This document shows positions 9,381 through 21,300 of a DNA stretch of 35,512 nucleotides, piece by piece (within the stretch, counting starts at the first letter, position 1; every line of letters starts with the position of its first letter). The DNA is from Planctomycetia bacterium (lineage in GTDB: Bacteria; Planctomycetota; Planctomycetia; Pirellulales; Thermoguttaceae). The notes below the pieces were generated by a model. It did not search any database. It saw only the letters and a list, made by a program, of their open reading frames with translations, and had not been told where the DNA came from. Location of the stretch: contig JAUNBF010000038.1 in the NCBI GenBank assembly GCA_030527185.1, positions 1 through 35,512 of the forward strand. The letters are read 5' to 3'. The position numbers and the translations under genes are program-made.

Positions 9381-12300
9381 ACTTCCCGTACCAGCCAGTT
9401 CCGACCGTAAATGTTCGTATCGGTGGAAGATGTCGTATTTCCGCCCGTCGCGGCCTGTTCCGGTCCTGTCCAGACGACCGCCGCGTTGCCATAGGCATCC
9501 ATGGCGATACTGGGGGTAATCTCATTCATCATGGTGTAAGCATTCATCCGAATTTCATTCGTATCGGACGTTCGCGTGGTAATGCTGTTGTACATCCGGG
9601 CATAAATGCCATACAGGTTGGTCGCATGATTTTCCTGCGGTCCTTCCTGACCGTACGAAGCCCAACTGATCGTGAACGCGGTTCCGTTTGCCGAATCCCG
9701 TGTCATCGCCACCGAAGGCGTTATCTGACCATCGCGGGTATAAACATTTGCCTGTGTTTCTCCACCCAAACGATTCAGATTACTGTTAAAGCACTGGAAT
9801 CGAATCTCGTCGGAACCGTTGATCTGACTCTGCCACGCGATAATGAATTGGCCGATGTCGTTCATGGTAATCACCGGTTTCTCCTGTTTCGCGGCCGTGA
9901 CCGTATTGACCACAGTCTGGCTGCTGACCGCCTGGTTGTTGGCATTGAATTTTCGCATGAAAATGTCTTGCCCCGTGGTGTTGTTATGGCTACTTTGCCA
10001 AGTCACCACGATGTTACCCGACGCGTCCATCGCCACGTTGGAGTTGCTCTGCTCATACGTGTCCGCACTGTGAACCAGGAAGGTATTTCCTATACGATTC
10101 CCCAGGAAACTGAATCGCTGGGCATAAATTCCATACACATCGTTAAGTGTTGAGTTGGAATCCACATTCGTCCACGTCACGACAAATTGTGTACCGTCAT
10201 CCGAAATGGCAACGGAGGATTCCTTCTGTTTCCCCGCGGTGGTCGTCGCCGCCAGGAAGGAGTCGCCTGCCGCAGCGCAATTCCGGTCAAAGACGCGGAC
10301 GTAAACATCCTGTTCGTTCATTTCCTGATCGTTCACCACGCCATCGTTGTTTTTATCCAACCCGGAAACCGTCCAGGTGACGACGAAGTTGCCATACTGA
10401 TCCATCGCGATCTGCGGATCATTCTGAACACCTTCCAGGAAGTCGGAAACGTAAAATTCACTTCCCACTTTGTTGCCAAAACGGTCGAATTTCTGTCCCA
10501 CAACGTTTTTCGTAGCCACGCCGTTGACGACACTTCCGTCCGTGACCCACACAACCACGTAATTGCCGTCCGCATCCATCGCAATGGAAGGTTCCGTCTG
10601 GCTGCCAGCCGTATTCCCATTGATCAGCGTATCCGTTCCATCCGCGTCGGTAATCGGCTCGTAAATCTCTTCCGAATCCTCCACCGTAAAGGATAGCGCG
10701 GCATTGCCATCTTCCATCGGATTGCCGGATAGATCCACCACATTCCCCGCAACCGTAATCGTGTACGTCCCACCCATGGCAAACGTTCCTTCTTGGAATG
10801 TCACCTTGAAGATGTGTTTTTGGATACTCTCTCCATCGGCATAGTCGAAGGGATATTCGTCATTCTCGTTGGCATAACCGACAGAAATGATATCCTTAAT
10901 CGCGTCGGAAAGGGTGACACCATCCCGGCGAATACTCCAATTCGACTTTTTCAGAATACTGTTGAGGGAATTCGACTCATCCATCTGTTCACCAAAGGTG
11001 AAGTACAATTCCGTCAAATTTTCAACATCGCTCTTTTCCAGAGTCAAACCTTCCGTCAGAATCGTACCCTTCTTGGCATCCAGTGAATCCGCCACCCGCA
11101 CCAGTACCGAACCGGTATCATCCGTATATTTGGAGTACATCCGCGTATCGATCTTATGCTCGGTCCAATTTCCTTTGTCATCCACCTGGTAATCCTGCCA
11201 CGTCACGATGAAATCACCCGTGTGCGTCATGGCAACGTTGGCAAATCGCTGATTCGTTGTCCAATCCTCCGCAATGCGGAACTGTTCCCCAATCGCCCCT
11301 ACCGTGTCCGTTTCCGACAACTGATCGTTACGAACATATCGCTGGCCGTAAACGCCCCACGTCTGGGCATTGAACGACGAGGTTCCGTCGCGGCGTTCCT
11401 GGAAACTTTCCCAGACGACCACAAAATCGCCATCCACATCCATCGCCACTTTGGAGAACTGCTGATCATTGTACGTCGTCGAATTGACCAGGAACGATTC
11501 GCCCACCGCTTCACCACTGGCATCGTACCGTTTGGCATAAATGCCATTCGTTGGCTCTTCGCCCACCACTTCTTCCGCGTCGCTCGTCCAGGTGACGACG
11601 AAATCACCATCCGCGTCCATCGCCACGCTCGACCATTTCTGATTCCCTTCCAACGAATCCGAGTTCACAATGAATTCGCTCGAAATCGCCGTCGTCGAAA
11701 TGACCGAATCGATCCAGTCCGCATAGTACGATACCCGTGTGTCAATACTGATGTCGCCATACGCGCAGGTTTGGCTGTACCCACCCTGGCAGACGCCGAA
11801 AATGATGTTGTTCACAAAGCAGGGACCGCCCGAATCGCCCGATGTGGAGTTGGTTTCCCAAATTCCCAAGCCCAAATCGTGGATTCCCAGAACACGACCT
11901 AGCGTATCGTTGGCTTCCGTTCCGTCGTCAAAGTCGAAGACCAGGATATTATCTCCCGGTGCCGTGACCTGATAACCATGACCCATCAAGTCGCTTCCCA
12001 GAGCTTCCCACTTGTTCTGCCCGGTTCGTTTCTGCCCGTCCCAGGCCTCCACCCCTTCTTCACCCGTGCCATACAGACCGTAGCCATACCGCGTGAAGAC
12101 AGAACCAACATCCAGCGAACCATCCCGGTTGATGTCGTATGTCTCCACACGACCCGTCAAGTTCTCTTCCAACTCAATAATCGCCAGGTCGCCCAACGTA
12201 CCACTTCCAGTCCAATCCTGATGGATGATCAGTGCCCTGCCAGCCACCGAAATCTGTCCTTCCGGGGTGTTGAACGTGACGACGACCGTGGAAACCGGAT

Positions 12301-15300
12301 TCCCCGCTTCGTCCGTCACCACATGCGCGGCTGTCAAAACATGACGACCCGTCGTCAACAACGAACCCGTACCGGAACCGAGATTCGTCTGGACGAGACC
12401 GACTCCCGTTTTGTCTTCGGTAACGTAATAATCCGGGTCTTGCGAACCAAGAATCTTATCGTACGACTTGCTGGTGTCCACAAAGGAGTTGCTGTAGAAC
12501 AACCGGGCATAAATATCCGTGGAACGATCTTTTTCCGCCTTGTTCGCGTCTTCTTGACTGTCGCCCGTCCAGGAAACCACAAAATTGCCATCCTGATCCA
12601 TCGCAATCGTCGGGAAGACCTGATTCAACGCAATCGTCTCATTAACCATGAATTCGCCGCTCGTTCCGTCAATCACCTTCCCCGCACGAACCTCACTCTT
12701 CGCGTTGGAACTGGTGTCTTTGACGACCTGAACGGAAATTTGAGAAACATCCCGATTTCCCGTATTCGACTCAATCGTGATGAGAATCTGCGAAAGATTC
12801 CCCGCGTTCACCGTAAATTTGTAGGCATTATTCAATTCCGTAGCCAGTTTGTCCAGTTCTTTCTGGATGATCGTGGCACACGCAGACGGATTCCCGACAA
12901 ATTCTATTTCCGCAGTCGTCTTTTCTTCAAATGTCAGCGTAAACGTTCCCTGCCAGTTGTTGTAGAAGTTCAGCGACTGCACTTCGTCCACCACGCCGAA
13001 TTCCGTACCGTCCGCGTTGTAACGCTGGCCGCGAATGTTCCAGTCCGTTCCCGCTTCCGTTTCGTCGTAGCTCTGCCAGACAATCACGAAATCGCCATCT
13101 TTGTCCATCGCCACCTGGCTATAGCACTGAGTGTCTGCCGTCGTCGTGTTGACGAGGAAATCCTCACGAATCGGATCGCCATTGAGGTCGTACACCGCCG
13201 CGTGAATGTTCCAGTCCGGTTTCAAATCCGTACCGTCATTTTGCGTCCATGTCACGACAAAGTTCCCCGACGCATCCATCGCCACCGACGCAAAATGAGC
13301 GCTCGACTCGTCCGTTACCACAAGCTGCTTGTAACTTCCTTCATCCAACGGCGTACGGCCATTGGAAGTATCCCATTTGACATAATCAATTCGGGCAGAA
13401 ATTCCACCATTTTCATTCGTCCAGACCGTGACGGTATCTCCTTCATAATCACTGGCCGTGGCGTTGGGCACCCACGAATCATCGTCGGCAAAGTAACCCG
13501 GATCGGCCACCTGCCCAACAGGCCATTCCTGCATCTGCGGATCAATCGTGAACGAGAAGACCCAATCTCCGCCCGGCGTCCCATCCAGATCGCCATCCAG
13601 GAAATTCTCGAATCGGTCGCTGACACGCTCATCCAGCGTAATGACATATTCTCCCGCATCCAAATTTTTCTGGAAAGTAACGCGGAAAATGTCTTTTTGC
13701 GGATTCTCACTTCCCGTACTGCCGTAACCAACGTTTACAATGCTGGCAATCACATCCGCCGCCTTCAGCACCTTGCCATCTTTGGTAATACGCCAGTTGT
13801 TCGGATTCAGAATGCTGTTGAGACTATCCGTTTCGTCCGCCATTTGTCCCAAAAGCTGTTCACCGAAGGTGATGTCGATGAACGAAATTTCTTCCGCAAT
13901 CGTATCGCCATTGTGAATGAGGACACTCTTGTCGTTCCCTTCCACGCGAACCACCACCGGGCCAGCATCGTCCGTCTTGAGCAACGTCCGGGACTGATAC
14001 ATTCCTTCCAGACCGGAGTTGTTGCTGTACCAGTTGACGAAGTAATCGCCCGTGTGCGTCATCGTCACGTTGGCATACTGCTGGTCGCCAATAATCGTGG
14101 CATTGACGCGGAATTCTTTTTCCAACTGCCCATTTTCACCATACAAATCAGGATTTTCCGCCAGTTTCGCCGCACTGACAAAACGCTGGCCGTAAATGCC
14201 CCAGTTGTCCGCTTCTTCCAGAGCCGACGTGGCGGTCTGACCTTCCTGGAAACTTTCCCAGATAATCACAAAGTCACCATCCGCGTCCATCGCCACGCGG
14301 GAACGTTGCTGATCGTTGACAATGGTCGTATTGACCAGGAACATGTCGGAATTGGTGCCATCGAGCGAATAGCGTTTGGCAAAAATGCCGTTCGACGCTT
14401 TCACCGAATCCCCTTCCTGACCAAATCCCGTCCAGGTAATGACGTAATTCCCCAGCGTATCGACCGCCACACTCGACCATTTCTGATTCCCCACGCGGTT
14501 GTTGGCGCGGGAAATTTCCGTCGTGATCGTATTGCCGTCGTCATCCACCGTTGTCTGCGTAACGACCGTATCCGCATTGACCAGGAATTCGTCGCCGAAA
14601 CTGCTCGTTTCCCGGTCGAATCGGCGTGCATAAATGTTCGTCTGGTTGGCCGCGTCGCCATCCTGACCGTAGCCCGTCCACGTCACGACAAAACCACCAT
14701 GGGAATCCATCGCCACGGAACCAAAGACCTGATCCTGAGCCGTCGTCGTATTGACCAGGAATTCCCGACCGCGACCATCCAGTCCCAACGCATTCCCCTG
14801 AGAATCGAAACGCTGTCCGTAAATATCCCAGCCCGTTTTGCGCCCTTCCTGATTCTGACTTTGCCAGACAATGACAAACTCCCCTTCCGTACTCATCGAA
14901 ACCTGACTGTACTGCTGCTGGCTGTACGTTGTGGTATTGACAAGGAAGGGACTGCGAATCACGGTGCCGTTGAGATCGTACAACGAGGCGTAAATGTTCC
15001 AATCCGGTTTCAAATCCGTACCATCATTCTGCGACCACGTGACCACAAAATTCCCCGAATCGTCCATCGCCACCGACGCGAATTCCACTCTCTTGTCTGT
15101 GTCAATCTCAATCGTCCGCGAACCGCCCAGAAACGCGCTGCGGCTGCCAGTATTATCCCATTTGATATAATCAATCTTGCCATAAATCTTTGTGCCATCA
15201 GTCCAGACCGTGACCGTATCCCCTTCGTAGTCGGTTGCGGAATTGACCGGCGTCCAGCCCGATTCCGTGACGGTAATATTATTCACATCATCCGTGCCTG

Positions 15301-18300
15301 GAATCTTCTCTTCATCACCACTGGAGACAACCGTACCGGTAAAGAAAAATTTCCCGCCGTAAATTCCTTCGTCGCCTCTGTGGTTACTCTGCCACGTCAC
15401 CGCAAAATTCCCCTCCGGCAACATCGTCACATTGGCAAAACGCTGTTCTTCGTCCTTCGTTTCGTTTGCCGTGAAGACATTCCCCGCCCGAGAACCATCT
15501 TTGTAGAATCGCTGACCCAAAACATCCCAGTTGAGCGTTCCACCCGTCTGACTATCATCCACCTCACTCTGCCAGATCACGACGAAATCACCATCGTTAT
15601 CCACCGCCACTTTGGAGAACTGCTGCGCACCATTCGTGTTCGCAACCGCAACCGGGGCTGAAAATGTACCGTCCGCGTTGGACTGACAAATGTAAACGTC
15701 GTAGCCCATCCCGGCTTTTTCTCCAACGTTGGTCCACGTGACCACAATGTCTCCTTCGTTGTCCATCGCCACGTTCGACCAGCTATTGGTACCGGAAAGA
15801 GTATTGCTGATCACTTGTTCGGTTCCGCCGTTGACCGAAACATAAATCTCATCGTTGTTCGTCCACGAAACAACGTACTTTTCTTTATCTTTATCATTAT
15901 CGTTCATCGAAACAGAAACATGTTTTCCTGAAGCCGAGAACCTCGTTCCTGTAGCCGTGCCATCGGCGTCGTATTTCTGAGCATAGACACTCGTACCATC
16001 CTGCCACGCAACGACAAACGAACCATTTTCCGCTGCGGAAATCTGGCTGTATTGTCCGTCCGAGGTAACTACAATGGGTGTACCTCCCAGAATACTTCCA
16101 TCTGTCTGAATGGTGAAAATCTGAGCCAGAATGGCGTCATTGTCCATCCACGTCACCACAAAACCATTGCTCGTCATCGCCACCGACGCGAATTCTGCCG
16201 TTTTGCTCTGCGAAAACCGAACGGGCACCGCCGCATCCTGATCGTTCCAATTTTTCAGATGGTACCAAAGTCCCTGATAATTGGAATCATCAGAGATATC
16301 CTGCCAGACCGTAATAATATCGCCTGCCGCGTTGGAGGAGGTGGCACTGGGCGTCCAGCCTGTGGAATCTTCCGTGAAAATCTGATTCCCCGGAAATTCC
16401 GTGGTACCATCGTTGGAAGAAAGAACCTCATCGCCTGTCAACGGCTGGGTCACTTCCTCAATCGTGAAGTTGATCGTGAAATCACCTCCCGAATGACCAT
16501 CCGCATCGCCGTCCAGTTCGTTGTTGAACTTATCAATCACACGGTCGAGAATCGTGATTTCGTATTCGCCAGCACCCAGCGTTTCGCCCGTTTTCAGAAC
16601 GATTCGATAAATATCTTTCTGGCTCGTTTCATTGGGATAACTGGTATCTTTTTTGTCGTAACCGATACATTCAATGCACTCAACCAGATTCTTGATATTC
16701 ACACCATCCCGCGTAATTTCCCAGTTGTTCAGATTGAGAATGCTGTAAATGGAGCCCTCGTCCTCGAAAAGCTGTTCGCCAAACGTCACGTCGATGTAGA
16801 CCACTTTCGTCTCCACCGTATCGCCATTTTCCACCACCACCGTCGTGCGGTTCTGCGTAGTTGCTTCCACCTTCACCACCACCGAACCGGTATCATCCGT
16901 CGGACGATACGTATCCCGGCGGTAAATATCCCACATTCCATTGCGGTTATCCTGCCACGCGACAAAAATATCGCCAACATGCGAAACGGCCACGCTGGGA
17001 GCCATCTGGTCATACGCGACTTCCTTATGAACCCGGTATTCCCCTCCCAACACACCATAGGGTCCGTACTGGCTGTTGTTGGTGTCTGCCACGTATTTGT
17101 CATTGCTGACATAACGCTGTGCATAAATACCCCAGTTGTCCGCCGAACCGAGACCTGTTCCGTTGCCGACTTCCTGGAAACTTTCCCAGACAATGATGAA
17201 ATCCCCATCCGCGTCCATCGCCACTTTGGATCGCTGCTGGTCATTTTCCGCCGTCGTATTGACTTGGAACATCTGCCCGACCTTGGTGCCTGTCGTGTCG
17301 TAACGTTGGGCAAAAACGCCATTCAGACCATTGCTGCTCCCGCCAGGCCCATTTCCAACACCGTCCTGCCCATGGCTCGTCCACGAAATCACAAAATCGC
17401 CATCCGCGTCCATCGCAATGCTGGCCCACTGTTGATTGTTGGCTTCCCACTCGTCGTTCACCAGGAATTCGTTCTCCGAAGTGACGATCGTCGATTCCGA
17501 AATGACTTGTTTCGTAAACCGTTTGGCGTAGATGTTCGTTTCGTAGGCCGAATCGTTCCCCTGCCCCGTTGCGGTCCACGTAATCACAAAATTCCCGTGG
17601 TTGTCCATCGCAATGGCGGCATTTTGCTGATCGTATCGCACCGTATCGGAATCGTTGACCAGGAATTCCTTCCCTTCGCCATCCAGACCCAATGCTGTTC
17701 CATCAGCAGCAAACCGATTCGCGTAAATGTCCCAGTTGGCCGACCCATTCTGTCGGTACGACTGCCACGTCACGACAAATTCCCCCGTCAACGAAACCGC
17801 CACGTTGCTGTAACGCTGCTGCACGTCGGTCGTTTCCGTACTCGTATTCGCTTTCACCGCCTCGGAAATCGCGTTTCCATTGAGGTCAAATACCTGAACG
17901 TAAATGTCCCAATTCGGGCTGGTACTGGTTCCGTTATTTTGCGACCACGTGACGACGAAATTCCCTTCGCCATTCATGGCAACCGAAGCGTATTCCACTT
18001 CCACTGGAATCATCTTCGCATATTTATCTGGATCATCTTTATCTATGAGATTCCCATCTTTGTCTATGGGTTTCCAATTTTCATCTGTAACAAATCCGGC
18101 AATATCAATGGTATTACTTTTCTGAGGAAGGTCCGTCCGCTCATTTCCGTTGGCATCCCATTTCAGGTACTGGATATTCGCCATGATGTATCCCGTGTCC
18201 GAATCTTTCCAGACCGTTACGGTATCCCCTTCGTAGTCCGACGCCACCGTGGTGGGAACATAATTCGTTCCTGCGGTCGTAAACGTTTGATCGTTTGTGT

Positions 18301-21300
18301 ATGGGGGGTCTGGGGTGATATTTTCCGAAGGTTGGTTTCCAACAATGACGTTAAACTCATAAACCGCATTGGCTCCATCCACCACAATCCCCGTTTTGCC
18401 CAACGGATTCTGGTTGATGTCGGTCATGTCGTTTTTCGCCACCAACTGGTACGTTCCATCTTCCAGATTGATACCGTCCTTGAAAATGACAATCGCTTCC
18501 CACTTGTTTTGCATCAACGGAGCGTCAATAATTTTGCTCATGTCCAGATCAGCACTGCGGTTCATGCCAAATTCGATCCGATCAATCGCGTTTTCGACCG
18601 GTTCGCCATCTTTCATCAAAACCCAGTTGTCGGAATTCGTCACCGCTTTCTGGATATATTGCAGCCGCGTGGCCGTATCGGTAATGTCCGCAATCATCTC
18701 CGGGTTCATCATTTTTTCGCTGAACACCACGATAAACGCGCCCAAATCACCATCCGTCAGATCGCTTAACTGCGTTCCTTGCGTAATATGCGTTCCGTCC
18801 TTGTAAATCATGTCCAGAACCTGTGGTCCGGCATTGTCTTCCGTTTCCGTAAATTCGCGGAAGTAGATGTTCGTCGCCGCCTCAATTCCCGTACTGTCCG
18901 TATCGGCCTGCAACCAAAGGTTGGTGAAACTTCCGTTCGGCTGGATTCCAATGCCTGTATGCCCCTGCCACGTCCCCGCGTAACCATACGAAATCGCTTC
19001 CGTACGACAGACAAAGGACATCGCCCCCGGACTGTTGTAAATGTCTTGTCTGCCCATCTGAATAGTTATAGGGGGAACGTAGGGGCCAGTGGCATTCCAA
19101 CCAGAGATGATATTCCCTTCCTCATCCTTGAGAGGAGTTCCCACGTGTGTCAGGTTATATGCGGAACCCGCAAGCGATCCACCAAAAGTGACTTCAATGG
19201 TGGGGCCTTGACCTCTAACCGTATGAGGTGTTCCCTCATTGTCCTCAATGGTCGTAATGGTCGTAATATCAATGGTACAATTTCCTGCACCATCAACCTC
19301 ACAGTAAACATCCTCAAGGTTTCGTACCTGATAGGAATTCCCATCCTCGTCGGTAACATTCAGCGACGTCAATGTGGGTACTCCGGTATCTGGATCGGTT
19401 ATATAATCGATACTATTTTGATCTATCGTGTATAAAGTACCATCATTCGTATTCTCTAGAGTTGCATCAATAACATTGTATCGTAAAGAGGCTCCATCGT
19501 AACCCAAAGCAACCAGGGCCGCGTGGAGTTGCTGTCGGGTCGCATTTAAATTGCCGTTCCAATTGATCGGTTTAATACGATCCGCGTTCACTTCACCACC
19601 GTTATTGATCCCGAATGTTCCATAGTGGGAAGGACGCATGGGCAAAGTAAACGAGGAAATCTGCGATACATTGGCAACCCCTGCCGTGGGAGTAAAATCG
19701 ACACGCATATCGTGTACCGTTCCCTGGAAAACGACTTCAAAGATCACCATGTTGTCGATATTATCGTTGTTCCAGGAATCGCCCTCAAGCTCAATACGAT
19801 CAGTAATACGTACTTCAATCGGGCCTTCCAGATCATCCGCCACCTGCCATGCCGTTCCGACATTCGGTAAACTTTGCAGAGCCGCTTTCAAAGCGCTCGC
19901 GGTTGCCTGCACGTCCAGATTGTCATTTGCGTCATAAACCGGTACGAAAAATGTGGAATTCGTGCCATAATCGTTAGTCACTTCGATTGTGACGGAACCC
20001 CAGAGTGTGGTGCGATCCAACTCGAAATAGTAACTGGCATTGTAACCATCCCGTTTTGCGTTCGCGATCGCGTCGCTCATTAATGTATCCGTGTACCGCT
20101 CATGATCTGCGTCGTACATGGTGAACAAAGCACCATTGGCTTCACCATGCAACTGCCCCAGAATCTTTTCCAGAATACCGTTTATTCGACCCAATTGACT
20201 GCGATCGTAATTTTCACCTTCCGCCGCCGACAGAATGTTCCGTATCGTTCCGTAAATATCCCCGGAAGAGATACCATAGGTGATGACAAATTGAGATGGC
20301 GTACCAATGGTGGTATTGGGGAGTTCTGCAAAAATCAAACCTCTAAGAAATCCTGCAATGTCCGCATTGGCTCCATTGGCAATATAGGGGGCGAGCGCTT
20401 TACCCCATGCTTCTTCGGTGAAAACAACGTTTTCTGAAACGTCCATTCCGGCTCCGTCATACGAAACCACAATGTCGCCGTCCGCGTCCATGACGATGGT
20501 CGGACGGTTCTGGTTGCCTGCCCAGTACGCGATTCCCTGAGCACCAATGCTACCGGAACTGTTGACGCGAATGTTGGAACGAAGTATATTCGCTCCATTC
20601 TCGGTCGCTTCCCATTCCCACATCCGCACGCCCGTCCAGTTCGTCGTCTGATTTAACGGTACGTCGGTCATATCGCTCGGAACTTCCACCGCAATGGCAA
20701 ACTGATTGCTTTGGTTGAACGTGATGGACGGAAACATTCCATCGGTAACGTAACTCTCGTCCAGTTGCTGAAACGTTGTGACGCCCGCGTCGTCGGTGAC
20801 ATAGCCATACAATTTATAGTAAATATCCCATACGGATCCTTCACGATTTCCAGCACCCCAGACAACCCCAACGTATTTTCCGTCCGGGCTGACGGCGATC
20901 TGAGGATCGTACATCTCCCGCGTCGCTTCCGTATCCACTCGGATTTCGCTCCCCACACGATTCCCGTTGTAATCGTAACGCTGCATGTAAATCGCGTTGG
21001 CATAACTTTCCTTCTGGGAGCCAGACTGCCAGATCACCACAAAATTCCCCTGATCGTCCATCGCAATCGACGAACGGGTTTGTGGACCAGTCACGGTCGT
21101 ATTGACACGGAACGCCTGACTCGTCGCCTCCACGCACGCAATATCCCCCTCCTTTACCTCAACCGGTTCGGCATCAATCTCCCCCGTTTCGGTCACCACC
21201 TGATACTGGAACATTTTCGGCGTATACGTCCGGGCATAAATGTCCGAAAAACTGCCTGGAACAGCAATCTGCAAGGTTTCGCTCGTCCAGGAAATCGCAA

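Noticed and set aside
11978..15661. 1,227-codon open frame on the plus strand
   Set aside because: Exactly antisense to the giant gene; His/Arg-rich low-complexity translation that only mirrors its repeats, with no ribosome site or domain.
9385..18300. Possible CRISPR or other DNA-level repeat array
   Set aside because: The repetition is in protein-coding units of varying sequence and length, with no constant direct repeat and spacer pattern.
16052..18769. 905-codon open frame on the plus strand
   Set aside because: Same reason: shadow of the repeat arrays on the opposite strand.
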